Source of the DNA: Paludibacteraceae bacterium
Lineage (GTDB): Bacteria > Bacteroidota > Bacteroidia > Bacteroidales > Paludibacteraceae
Direction: 5' to 3'
Length of the DNA stretch: 12,555 nt
Assembly: GCA_017550055.1 (NCBI GenBank)
Contig: JAFYMM010000055.1
Location: forward strand, 1-12,555
The position numbers and the translations under genes were made by a program. Under the pieces are notes generated by a model. The model was not told the origin of the DNA and did not search any database. It saw only the letters and a list, made by a program, of their open reading frames with translations. Within the stretch, counting starts at the first letter, position 1; every line of letters begins with the position of its first letter. Shown piece by piece: positions 1-7,271 of this stretch.

Positions 1-2196
1 GTGAGATGGGAGATATTCTACCAAGTGAGCAGCCACACAGATAGGGCCAACACCAGGACCACCACCACCATGAGGTGAAGCGAATGATTTGTGGAGGTTC
101 AAGTGACAAACGTCAGCACCGATAAAACCTGGAGAAGTCAAACCAATTTGACCGTTCATGTTTGCACCGTCCATATAAACTTGACCACCATTAGCGTGGA
201 TAATTTCACAAATTTCGCGGATAGCAGGTTCGAAGATACCGTGAGTTGATGGATAAGTAATCATCAACGCTGCGAGGTCATTTTTATATTGTTCTGCTTT
301 AGCGCGGATGTCTTCTACGTCAACGTTACCGTTTTCGTCGCAAGCAGTTACGATTACATTGAAACCAGCTTGAACTGCAGATGCAGGGTTAGTACCGTGA
401 GCCGAAGCAGGAATCAATACTACGTTGCGATGACCTTGACCTTGTGCTTGTTGGTAGCGACGGATTGTCAACAAACCAGTGTACTCACCAGCAGCACCAG
501 AGTTAGGTTGCAATGTACAACCAGCAAAACCAGTGATAGTTGAAAGATAGCCTTCGAGGTTAGCAATCAATTCTTTGTAACCTTGAACTTGAGATTCAGG
601 AGCAAATGGGTGAATGCCTGTAAATTCTGGCCATGAAAGTGGCAACAATTCTGATGCTGCATTCAATTTCATTGTACATGAACCAAGAGAAATCATTGAT
701 TGAGTGAGCGAAATATCTTTGCGGTCGAGTGATTTGATATAACGCATCATCTCTGTTTCTGAGTGATATTTTTCGAATACTTCGTGATTCAATGCTTTTG
801 ATTTACGCACAAGCTCTTGTGGCAATGCTGTCTCTTTCACATCTAGGATAGTTGAAGGAACTGGCAATTCAAGAACTTTAGCAAAGATAGCCAACACTTT
901 GAGTACGCCTTCTGCCGATGTCAACTCGTCAGTTGAGATACCAATAACGCCATCTTCGAAATAACGGAAGTTAACCAAATTAGCCTCAGCCACTTCACGA
1001 AGCATCATTGCGCTCTTACCTTCTGGCAATTGGATACGGATTGTATCGAAGAAGAAGTCATTCAACTGAGTGCAACCCATGTTTTTCAATTCGTTAGCCA
1101 AGATAATTGCTTTAGCGTGAATGTTGTAAGCAATATCAGTCAAACCTTCATTACCATGATAAGCAGCATAGAAACCACTCATGATAGCTGGCAATGCTTG
1201 AGCTGTACAGATATTTGACAACGCTTTTTCACGTTTGATGTGTTGCTCACGGCTTTGGAGAGCAAGACGCAAAGCTGGTTTGCCATTAGCATCTTTAGAG
1301 ATACCTACAAGACGACCTGGGATATGACGTTTGTTTTCTTCAGTAGTAGCAAAATAAGCAGCCGATGGACCACCAAAATACAATGGCATACCGAAACGTT
1401 GAGTAGTACCGAATGCGATATCAGCACCCCATTCGCCTGGAGCAGCCAAAAGCACAAGGCTCATGATGTCAGCAGCAACAGCTACTTTCGCACCATTTTC
1501 GTGGCAACGAGCAGCAAAGTCGCGGTAGTCGCAGATACGACCATCAGATGCTGGATATTGGAGGATGGCACCAAAGATTGGTGTTGAAAAATCAAATGTA
1601 GCATAGTCGCCAACGAGGAGATTCACACCTTGTGGAAGGCTACGAGTTTTCAATACATCAAGAGTTTGAGGGAAGATGTTGCGGTCAACGAAAAGAGTAT
1701 TTACGCCAGCTTTTTGTTGGTCGCGTGAGCGGAGTGCCATCATCATAGTCATAGCTTCGGCAGCAGCAGTAGCTTCGTCGAGCAACGAGCAGTTAGCCAA
1801 AGGAAGAGCTGTGAGGTCAGCCACCATAGTTTGGAAATTCAACAAAGCTTCAAGACGACCTTGTGAAATTTCAGCTTGATATGGAGTGTATGATGTGTAC
1901 CATACAGGGTTTTCAAATACATTACGCAAAATCACAGAAGGAGTGATTGCACCATAGTAACCAAGACCAATGTAGTTGTCAGCCAACTGATTTTTTTGAG
2001 CCAATTCGTGGATGTGGTTCAAAAATTCTTGTTCAGTCATAGCCTCTGGGAGGTCAAGTGGTTGTGGCAAACGGATGTTTGCAGGAATAGTTTGTTCGAT
2101 AAGCTCATCTACTGATTTTACACCAACAGTTTCGAGCATTTTAGGCAGGTCGCGTTCAGTAATACCGATGTGACGACGAGAAAATTGATTTGCCAT
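1..2196 (-). CDS. gcvP: Glycine dehydrogenase (aminomethyl-transferring), P-protein of the glycine cleavage system; 3' end beyond the window
   Basis: Decarboxylates glycine with pyridoxal phosphate and passes the aminomethyl group to the lipoyl arm of the H-protein in the cytoplasm. Translation from ATG at 2196 begins MANQFSRRHIGIT, typical of P-proteins, and stays open for 732 codons to the window edge. About 220 residues of a usual ~950-residue single-chain enzyme are missing. Both homologous halves are represented. The N-terminal half contains GDYATFDF and FGGPSAAYFAT. The C-terminal half contains SLGSCTMKLN near residue 502 and then HLNLHKSF followed by PHGGGGPG, where Lys703 (codon 88-90) is the expected PLP-binding lysine. 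The one-chain form differs from the split GcvPA/GcvPB of Firmicutes. Its promoter at 2251-2281 gives a leader of about 50 nt made mostly of 7-nt repeats. No glycine riboswitch is visible. No frameshift is seen. Confidence 0.97.
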   Translation of the reverse strand, partial: MANQFSRRHIGITERDLPKMLETVGVKSVDELIEQTIPANIRLPQPLDLPEAMTEQEFLNHIHELAQKNQLADNYIGLGYYGAITPSVILRNVFENPVWYTSYTPYQAEISQGRLEALLNFQTMVADLTALPLANCSLLDEATAAAEAMTMMMALRSRDQQKAGVNTLFVDRNIFPQTLDVLKTRSLPQGVNLLVGDYATFDFSTPIFGAILQYPASDGRICDYRDFAARCHENGAKVAVAADIMSLVLLAAPGEWGADIAFGTTQRFGMPLYFGGPSAAYFATTEENKRHIPGRLVGISKDANGKPALRLALQSREQHIKREKALSNICTAQALPAIMSGFYAAYHGNEGLTDIAYNIHAKAIILANELKNMGCTQLNDFFFDTIRIQLPEGKSAMMLREVAEANLVNFRYFEDGVIGISTDELTSAEGVLKVLAIFAKVLELPVPSTILDVKETALPQELVRKSKALNHEVFEKYHSETEMMRYIKSLDRKDISLTQSMISLGSCTMKLNAASELLPLSWPEFTGIHPFAPESQVQGYKELIANLEGYLSTITGFAGCTLQPNSGAAGEYTGLLTIRRYQQAQGQGHRNVVLIPASAHGTNPASAVQAGFNVIVTACDENGNVDVEDIRAKAEQYKNDLAALMITYPSTHGIFEPAIREICEIIHANGGQVYMDGANMNGQIGLTSPGFIGADVCHLNLHKSFASPHGGGGPGVGPICVAAHLVEYLPSH

Positions 2197-2205
2197 AGTG
2201 TTTTT

Positions 2206-2247
2206 ATAGTGATTAGTTATTAATGAATAGTTAATAGTAATTACGAA
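2206..2247 (-). repeat. Heptameric degenerate tandem repeat in the gcvP leader
   Basis: Read on the plus strand in 7-nt steps from 2206, the units are ATAGTGA, TTAGTTA, TTAATGA, ATAGTTA, ATAGTAA and TTACGAA. Bases 2206-2238 are identical to 7567-7599. The array runs from about the predicted transcription start to 9 nt before the gcvP start codon, so it makes up nearly the whole leader. The role is unknown. The resulting A/T-rich, weakly folding leader would suit translation without a Shine-Dalgarno sequence. Confidence 0.75.
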
Positions 2248-2250
2248 GTG

Positions 2251-2281
2251 CAAATTTACAAAAAACTATTTATATTGCAAA
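2251..2281 (-). promoter_or_regulatory. Bacteroides-type promoter for gcvP
   Basis: On the minus strand a -33 TTTG (2281-2278) is followed by 19 nt and a -7 element TAAATTTG (2258-2251), which matches the Bacteroidota consensus TTTG/TAnnTTTG with the usual spacing. Transcription would start near 2244-2247, about 50 nt before the gcvP ATG. Confidence 0.75.
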
Positions 2282-2480
2282 CAGTTTCTTTCCATTTTTT
2301 TACACTACCCTACATACACACCAAATTCACACTGCAAAGTGAGAGCAAACCGAGAGTAATCAAAATTTATTTTAGATTACCGCGATGCTGCCTCAGTTCG
2401 CAAATTTGAATTGCAAAGTTACGACATTACGCAATCATATTGGAGGTTTGAGTAGGTTTAAATTGGAAATGTAGGTTTAA

Positions 2481-2522
2481 TGAAGAGTAAAAATGAAAAT
2501 AAAGAGTGAAGAATGAAAAATG
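2481..2522. repeat. Heptameric degenerate tandem repeat without an adjacent start codon
   Basis: Seven-nt steps from 2481 give TGAAGAG, TAAAAAT, GAAAATA, AAGAGTG, AAGAATG and AAAAATG. The last three units are very close to each other. Unlike the other arrays in the window, no start codon follows closely on either strand, so it may be a remnant or may be part of a longer gcvP upstream region. Confidence 0.55.
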
Positions 2523-2548
2523 AAACGGATTGATTTTTTTAAGTCTGA

Positions 2549-2732
2549 ATACACACTCTCATTGTGTACTTACCCTCTAAATACCCTCAAGCAACCTGCA
2601 AGCAAGAAAACCTCCACATAAGTGAGAGCAGAGCCAAGCTTGCTTGAGCTATGCCGAGCGTGTGGAGGTTCATGAGCGAATCGAATAAACCTACAAGGAT
2701 AGAGCGCAAAAACACACAATGAGAGTGGGTAT
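2549..2732. repeat. Short non-coding segment bounded by two related 21-nt motifs in inverted orientation
   Basis: The left motif (2549-2569) and the right motif (2712-2732) are near inverted copies. Each follows the plan of two 9-nt arms around a central trinucleotide (CTC on the left, GAG on the right). The right motif and the 3 nt after it match the perfect palindrome at 11760-11783 at 21 of 24 positions. Inside lies a 10-bp inverted repeat (2609-2618 with 2661-2670). There is no coding content. It resembles a small non-autonomous repeat unit, but no target-site duplication is clear, so mobility is only a possibility. Confidence 0.5.
2609..2670. repeat. Inverted repeat with 42-nt loop
   Basis: AACCTCCACA (2609-2618) pairs perfectly with TGTGGAGGTT (2661-2670). 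The loop contains the self-complementary CAAGCTTG, and a second possible pairing joins CAAGCAAG (2599-2606) to CTTGCTTG (2639-2646). The GC content is higher than in the surrounding intergenic DNA. Confidence 0.6.
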
Positions 2733-2761
2733 TTGTTACGTTTTTTTGTGAGTAAAGTTAA

Positions 2762-2813
2762 AGTTACCGACACAAAACACGGTGTGTCGTTTATGTCGGT
2801 AGTGTCGGTAACT
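2762..2813. repeat. 12-bp perfect inverted repeat
   Basis: AGTTACCGACAC (2762-2773) and GTGTCGGTAACT (2802-2813) are exact reverse complements around a 28-nt loop. Read on the minus strand, the right arm and adjoining loop also hold a tandem pair, TACCGACAC then TACCGACAT. The function is unknown. No gene ends just upstream on the plus strand, so it is not an obvious terminator. Confidence 0.6.
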
Positions 2814-2910
2814 ATTATTTTTCAAACTTCGATACGATGTAATTCTACCACAAATACTATTGGCCGAATTTGCTTTTGCATGACCAATCGGCTCAAATTT
2901 CAAGAAAAAT

Positions 2911-2943
2911 AACAAAAGGCTACCATATTGGTAGCCTTTTGTT
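2911..2943 (-). terminator. Rho-independent terminator of the minus-strand gene run
   Basis: A 14-bp perfect stem (2911-2924 with 2930-2943) around a 5-nt loop, with the GC-rich core GGCTACC/GGTAGCC. On the minus strand it is followed by the T-rich TTATTTTTC. The stem begins at the last base of the acyl-CoA synthetase stop codon, so transcription would end immediately after that gene. Confidence 0.85.
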
Positions 2944-4775
2944 TATTTTGCATAGCCGCCGAGCGGACCTTGAACTGGATTATACATCTCTTCAATCATA
3001 GTTGCATAGTTTTGCAAAATCACTGCACGTCGAAGTTTCAATGTTGATGTCAACTCGCCTGATTCGATTGTAAATCCTCGTTTGATAAGACGGAATTTCT
3101 TAATCTTTTCGTATGGCGCCATATCTTTTTGAAGTTCGGCAATGCGCTCTTCCATCATTTTGCAGATTTGTGGGTGTTCCATCAATTCATCAACCAACTC
3201 ATAAGTGATATTATGTTGAGTTGCATAGCCTTTGATTGCCTCAAGATTAGGCGCGATGATTGCTGTTACATAGTTGCGATTGTTGCCAATCACAGCCACT
3301 TGCTCAATAAATACATCGCCACCGAGGATTGTCTCAATTTGCTGTGGTGCGATATATTTGCCATTCGATGTTTTGAAAAGATCTTTGAGACGATCGGTCA
3401 TATAGAGGTGTTTGCCATCAACAAGTTTACCTGCATCGCCTGTGCGGAACCAGCCATCAATGAATGAATTTGCATTGATTTCTGGTTTTTTATAGTAACC
3501 TGTACATACGGTTTTGCCTTTTACAAGAATTTCACCGTCCTCGCCGATTTTCACTTCTACGTCAGGCATCAACGAACCCATTGAACCTATCACATAGTTG
3601 TGGTAAGGATAGCAACAAACTGTTGCTGTGGTTTCGGTCAAACCATAGCCATACATGATAGGCAAACCAAGGCTGATGAAGAATTTAGCCAATTTATCGT
3701 CGAGCGCAGCTCCTGCAACAGGGAACAATCGACCACGGTCGAGACCTACGACTTTCTTCAATGTAGAGAAGATGAGTTTATCGGCAATCTTATAACGGAT
3801 AGCAAGCCCACAAGGCACTCGCTTAAGGTCCTTTTTGTAACCAATATTATACTCTTCACCCACAGCCAAAGCCCATGCAACCAATGCTTTCTTAAATGGC
3901 GAGAATGAATCGATTTTGAGTTGTACACCTGCCGCAATTTTTTCCCAGAAACGTGGCACCGCACACAAAAGTGTTGGACGCACCTCTTTCAATGTATTCT
4001 GAATGTCGGTAGGACGTTGGTTGAGATATACTCTAATATCTTGCCAGAGGCAGAAGTATGTCCATGCACGCTCAAAGATATGGGTCAAAGGCAAGAATGC
4101 CATAGAGGTATCGCTACGTTTGATGTGAGTCAAACGAATGTCGTGGATACGCATAGCCTCGAGCAAACATGAGTGTGGCAACATAACACCTTTCGACTCG
4201 CCTGTAGTACCCGATGTGTACATGATGATAGCAAGGTCGTCCTCAGTTGCTGCCTTCATGCGAGCTTTCACTACTTTCTGAAGCGATTGGTCATCGCCCA
4301 AACGCATAAAATCTTCGAAATGCATTGCTCGTGATTCGCCTTTCAAATCTACTGAAGGGTCGAATACGATGATGTGTTTCAAGAACTTGCTGTTTTTAAT
4401 TACTACGAGAGCATTATCATACTGCACTTGTTCGCCTACGCAAAGAATTTCGATTTCAGCATCATTCACGATATACTCGATTTGCTGAACCGAAGCTGTG
4501 GCATACATTGGCACAGAAATGGCACGGTTGGCATAGTTCGCAAAGTCCACTACCAATGCTTGAGGCATATTTTGTGAACAAATGGCTACACGGTCCTCCT
4601 CTTTCACGCCAAGAGACACCAATGCACGCGCTACACGTTCTACTTTCTCGTGAAGTTCACGCCATGTGATTTCTACCCATTTCGCCAATGAATAGTCACG
4701 ATAATAGACTGCTGCACGGCTTGCTTGTTTCTTTGCCTTTTCGGCTACAAGTTTCGAAAAATGAATTAATTCCAT
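2943..4775 (-). CDS. Long-chain fatty acid-CoA ligase (AMP-binding, FAA1-like)
   Basis: Activates a fatty acid with ATP to an acyl-adenylate and then to acyl-CoA. It belongs to the ANL superfamily, and its 610 residues fit bacterial FAA1-type synthetases. The signatures occur in order. The phosphate-binding loop YTSGTTGESKG is at 186-196. LTHIFER is at 230-236. The AMP-binding YGYGLTETT is at 375-383. GWFRTGD is at 441-447. The hinge DRLKDLFKTSNGKYIAPQQIE runs over 461-481, with the likely catalytic Lys473. No signal peptide or membrane span is evident, so a peripheral cytoplasmic enzyme is expected. The start METs the conserved N-terminus (MELIHFSKLV). A 112-nt gap separates it from rnc, and a strong terminator follows directly. 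The exact chain length used cannot be read from the sequence. Confidence 0.93.
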   Translation of the reverse strand: MELIHFSKLVAEKAKKQASRAAVYYRDYSLAKWVEITWRELHEKVERVARALVSLGVKEEDRVAICSQNMPQALVVDFANYANRAISVPMYATASVQQIEYIVNDAEIEILCVGEQVQYDNALVVIKNSKFLKHIIVFDPSVDLKGESRAMHFEDFMRLGDDQSLQKVVKARMKAATEDDLAIIMYTSGTTGESKGVMLPHSCLLEAMRIHDIRLTHIKRSDTSMAFLPLTHIFERAWTYFCLWQDIRVYLNQRPTDIQNTLKEVRPTLLCAVPRFWEKIAAGVQLKIDSFSPFKKALVAWALAVGEEYNIGYKKDLKRVPCGLAIRYKIADKLIFSTLKKVVGLDRGRLFPVAGAALDDKLAKFFISLGLPIMYGYGLTETTATVCCYPYHNYVIGSMGSLMPDVEVKIGEDGEILVKGKTVCTGYYKKPEINANSFIDGWFRTGDAGKLVDGKHLYMTDRLKDLFKTSNGKYIAPQQIETILGGDVFIEQVAVIGNNRNYVTAIIAPNLEAIKGYATQHNITYELVDELMEHPQICKMMEERIAELQKDMAPYEKIKKFRLIKRGFTIESGELTSTLKLRRAVILQNYATMIEEMYNPVQGPLGGYAK

Positions 4776-4777
4776 AA

Positions 4778-4805
4778 AATAGACTTTTAGATGCGAGACA
4801 CGAGA
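4778..4805 (-). repeat. Loose heptameric repeat before the acyl-CoA synthetase start
   Basis: Plus-strand 7-nt units are AATAGAC, TTTTAGA, TGCGAGA and CACGAGA. The last two differ at two positions. The array ends 2 nt from the start codon at 4775. The match to a 7-nt period is weaker here than at 7567-7611 or 10325-10380. Confidence 0.45.
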
Positions 4806-4887
4806 TATTAAACTTACTCGTTTCGCTCGTTAATATATATATAGTGAAATAATATAATCTGAAAAAATTGAAAATAACTCTTAAAGC

Positions 4888-5664
4888 TCAATCTTTCAGG
4901 GTTTGTAAAGCTTGTTTGGCTGCGGCTTGCTCCGACTCACGCTTGCTATTGGCTACACCAAAGCCCATAGGGCGTCCGTCAACAATAACTCGCGACTGAA
5001 AACGTATTTTATTGTCTTCAATACGTGTTTCTTCAACCAATTCGTAATAAAACTCTTTGCGCTCTTTTTGACACCATTCCAAAAGCATAGATTTATAGTT
5101 TTGCTCCTTGCGCAAGAGTTTATCCATCTTGATATGCTGTTTGTAAGAGCGCATAATGAAATCTGCCGCCACATCATAACCTTTGTCGAGATAAACCGCT
5201 CCAACCAACGCCTCAAAAAGATTGCCTGTGATATTATTAAAGTTGTTATTCCCCTTGCGCATAACAACATACTTACGCAAACCCATCTTTTCGCCCAACT
5301 CGTTGGTTGTCTTACGACGCACCAACAATGCTCGCGCTGACGACAAAAATCCTTCTTTCTGATTAGGGTAATGCTTATAGACCATTTCGCTCATCACAGT
5401 TTCGAGAACTGCATCGCCAAGAAACTCTAAACGCTCGTTGTTCAATAGTTTACCTTTTTTGTCGCGTTGCGACATAGAACTATGAATAAAAGCCATGTCA
5501 TAGAGTTTTGTATTGTTTTCGCGAAAGCCTAATATGGCTTGATATTTAGTTGGTTTCCAGAATTGAATTTTAGTCCAAAATATTTTTAGAGTTTTAAGAA
5601 ACTTATGCGCTATTTTCTTATTCTTATTGGCAGTATCTTGTTTTTCGTATTTTTTGTTATTCAT
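4888..5664 (-). CDS. rnc: Ribonuclease III
   Basis: Cuts double-stranded RNA in rRNA and mRNA processing. The class I RNase III signature NERLEFLGDAV is present, with Glu80 and Asp84 as expected metal ligands, and the second catalytic segment is NLFEALVGAVYLD with Glu151. Where the E. coli enzyme has Asp114, this protein has Asn148. A double-stranded RNA-binding domain fills roughly residues 187-258 and ends in QAAAKQALQTLKD. A lysine-rich N-terminal extension of about 40 residues precedes the catalytic domain. I chose ATG at 5664, which overlaps the end of rnhB by 8 nt. A TTG at 5670 would add two residues and is less likely. The overlap implies cotranscription and probably translational coupling with rnhB. 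Confidence 0.95.
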   Translation of the reverse strand: MNNKKYEKQDTANKNKKIAHKFLKTLKIFWTKIQFWKPTKYQAILGFRENNTKLYDMAFIHSSMSQRDKKGKLLNNERLEFLGDAVLETVMSEMVYKHYPNQKEGFLSSARALLVRRKTTNELGEKMGLRKYVVMRKGNNNFNNITGNLFEALVGAVYLDKGYDVAADFIMRSYKQHIKMDKLLRKEQNYKSMLLEWCQKERKEFYYELVEETRIEDNKIRFQSRVIVDGRPMGFGVANSKRESEQAAAKQALQTLKD

Positions 5665-6271
5665 AATCAAAATTTAATGTTTGTTGAGTATCCAACAAGC
5701 GAAAAGTCATTCGATGATAAGGAGTTGTCCCATATTGTTCGATAGCAGCTCGATGTTTTTTTGTAGGATACCCTTTGTTACCTTTCCAATCATACTGCGG
5801 AAATTCGGCATGCAATCGACACATATACTCATCACGATGAGTCTTTGCCAAAATCGAAGCTGCAGCAATCGACATATATTTGCCATCGCCCTTAACCACA
5901 GTTTGATATGCTACGTTGTTATATGGTTTAAATCGGTTTCCATCGATAATAATATGGTCGAATTTTAGTTTTTTCTCTACCTGCTCTAAAGCTCGATGCA
6001 TTGCCAAAATGCTGGCATTAAGAATGTTTATTTCGTCAATCTCCTTGGCAGTAACCACACCAACAGCCCAAGCCACTGCCTCATTCTCAATAACCACACG
6101 CAGTTGTTCGCGTTGCTTTTCGGTCAATTGCTTACTGTCATTCAACAAATCATTAGAAAATCCTTCGGGCAAAACTACCGCCGCAGCATAGACATCGCCC
6201 GCAAGACATCCTCGCCCTGCTTCATCTACACCTACCTCGATGCAATTTGGTTTAAGATAGCTCTGCAACAT
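5657..6271 (-). CDS. rnhB: Ribonuclease HII
   Basis: Removes ribonucleotides embedded in DNA and RNA from RNA/DNA hybrids. Its 204 residues match the usual family size. The acidic active site is visible: VGVDEAGRGCLAG gives Asp16 and Glu17, HIIIDGNRF gives Asp110, and AKTHRDEYM gives Asp147. DSKQLTEKQRE (45-55) is also typical. It begins 9 nt after the cyclase stop codon and its end overlaps rnc, so cyclase, rnhB and rnc very likely share one transcript. All key residues are intact. Confidence 0.96.
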   Translation of the reverse strand: MLQSYLKPNCIEVGVDEAGRGCLAGDVYAAAVVLPEGFSNDLLNDSKQLTEKQREQLRVVIENEAVAWAVGVVTAKEIDEINILNASILAMHRALEQVEKKLKFDHIIIDGNRFKPYNNVAYQTVVKGDGKYMSIAAASILAKTHRDEYMCRLHAEFPQYDWKGNKGYPTKKHRAAIEQYGTTPYHRMTFRLLDTQQTLNFDYE

Positions 6272-6280
6272 ATTCTCTTC

Positions 6281-7261
6281 TTAATAGATAATTTCCATCA
6301 AAACTCGACCTACTGCATCGAGTGTCAATGGGTCGATATTGCGCATATCGTCGTTATGAGTATGCCAATAATCGCCAAAACCTGTTCCTGTATCTGTTTG
6401 GAACTGAATAATATCGATGCAAGGAATACCTGCACGATTGACATTGATATGGTCGTCGGTAACACCACCACCACGTTGATTTACAAACACATGAGCCAAG
6501 CCTAAATCGGCAGCCTTGTTCCACACACGGTCCACAACCCAAGAGGCATATTGGTCAGAAAAATACTCGCGATAGAACTGTGCACCTTGCGCACCCACCA
6601 TGTCAAGCAAAATGGCAAATTGCGCCTGATAGCCCGGAATATGTGGTCGAGAAGCCCAATATTTTGAACCCAAAGCCCAACCGCCATCAGAAAGTTTTGA
6701 CTGCTCCCAATCAGGAGCACCCCAATCTTCAAGGTCGAACAAAATCAAATCGACACCTATTGCGGCATTTTTCTGCCCTAATTGACGAGCCAACTCCATC
6801 ATCACGCCTACTCCACTCGCTCCATCATTTGCACCGATTATTGCCTTACGGCGATTGTCGGGATTTATGTCATTATCGGCAAATGGACGACTATCCCAAT
6901 GGGCGCATATCATCACACGATTAGGTTTACCTAATCCGTACGATGCTACGACATTGCGAATAGACATCTTCGTGCCATCATAAATCATAGATTCGCCTTC
7001 TTGCACAATAACAGTATCAGCACCAAAACGACTAAACTGCTCAACAAAATATTGCAAGCAAGCAGTATGAGCCTCAGTGCCAGGCACACGAGGACCAAAA
7101 TCACACTGCGCTTTTACATACTGATAAGCACTATCGGGATTGAATGTAGGCACAACTCTAACAATCGTATCATCTTGTTTTGTTTTTTCGGAATGCGAAG
7201 CAAAGCTACAAGCCGACAAAAAAGATAACACAATTGCAAAAAGAAAATATTTATAATTCAT
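6281..7261 (-). CDS. Lipoprotein glutaminyl-peptide cyclotransferase (M28-fold glutaminyl cyclase)
   Basis: Probably converts N-terminal glutamine of exported proteins to pyroglutamate. I chose ATG at 7261 (326 residues), 10 nt after the Dabb gene stop, because it gives an exact lipoprotein signal: MNYKYFLFAIVLSFLSAC with lipobox LSAC and acylated Cys18. A start at 7288 would add nine residues before it and overlap the upstream gene. The fold is M28 peptidase-like. AHWDSRPFADND and GANDGASGVG (Asp146) supply metal-site residues, LFDLEDWG gives Glu178/Asp179, LLDMVGA gives Asp220, VTDDH gives Asp269/270, and DYWHT gives Trp299/His300. The pattern, including FGPRVPGTEAH and GIPCIDIIQF, fits the Porphyromonas-type cyclase better than an M28 aminopeptidase. 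An aminopeptidase remains the alternative. It should sit on the periplasmic side of a membrane. Confidence 0.85.
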   Translation of the reverse strand: MNYKYFLFAIVLSFLSACSFASHSEKTKQDDTIVRVVPTFNPDSAYQYVKAQCDFGPRVPGTEAHTACLQYFVEQFSRFGADTVIVQEGESMIYDGTKMSIRNVVASYGLGKPNRVMICAHWDSRPFADNDINPDNRRKAIIGANDGASGVGVMMELARQLGQKNAAIGVDLILFDLEDWGAPDWEQSKLSDGGWALGSKYWASRPHIPGYQAQFAILLDMVGAQGAQFYREYFSDQYASWVVDRVWNKAADLGLAHVFVNQRGGGVTDDHINVNRAGIPCIDIIQFQTDTGTGFGDYWHTHNDDMRNIDPLTLDAVGRVLMEIIY

Positions 7262-7271
7262 CGTAAAACGA

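Larger units (their letters stand above)
2282..2910. other. Non-coding, repeat-rich intergenic region between gcvP and the acyl-CoA synthetase gene
   Basis: About 630 nt with no credible gene. It holds a heptameric repeat (2481-2522), a 10-nt direct repeat GTAGGTTTAA (2452-2461 and 2471-2480), a segment bounded by two related 21-nt motifs (2549-2732) with an internal inverted repeat, and a 12-bp inverted repeat (2762-2813). A -7-like TAACTTTG lies on the minus strand at 2421-2414 but has no TTTG at the right distance. The only open frame (2773-2570, minus, 67 codons) runs through the repeat segment, ends in it, and has no recognisable domain. Confidence 0.7.

Noticed and set aside
2197..2250. 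Glycine riboswitch upstream of gcvP
   Set aside because: The predicted leader is only about 50 nt and consists of AT-rich heptamers. None of the conserved glycine aptamer core can be seen there or further upstream.
2570..2773. 67-codon minus-strand open frame in the gcvP/acyl-CoA synthetase gap
   Set aside because: It runs through the inverted-repeat segment, has no domain, an unlikely composition (many Leu, Arg, Pro, Cys) and no promoter or leader of its own. It is best explained as an accidental frame in repeat DNA.
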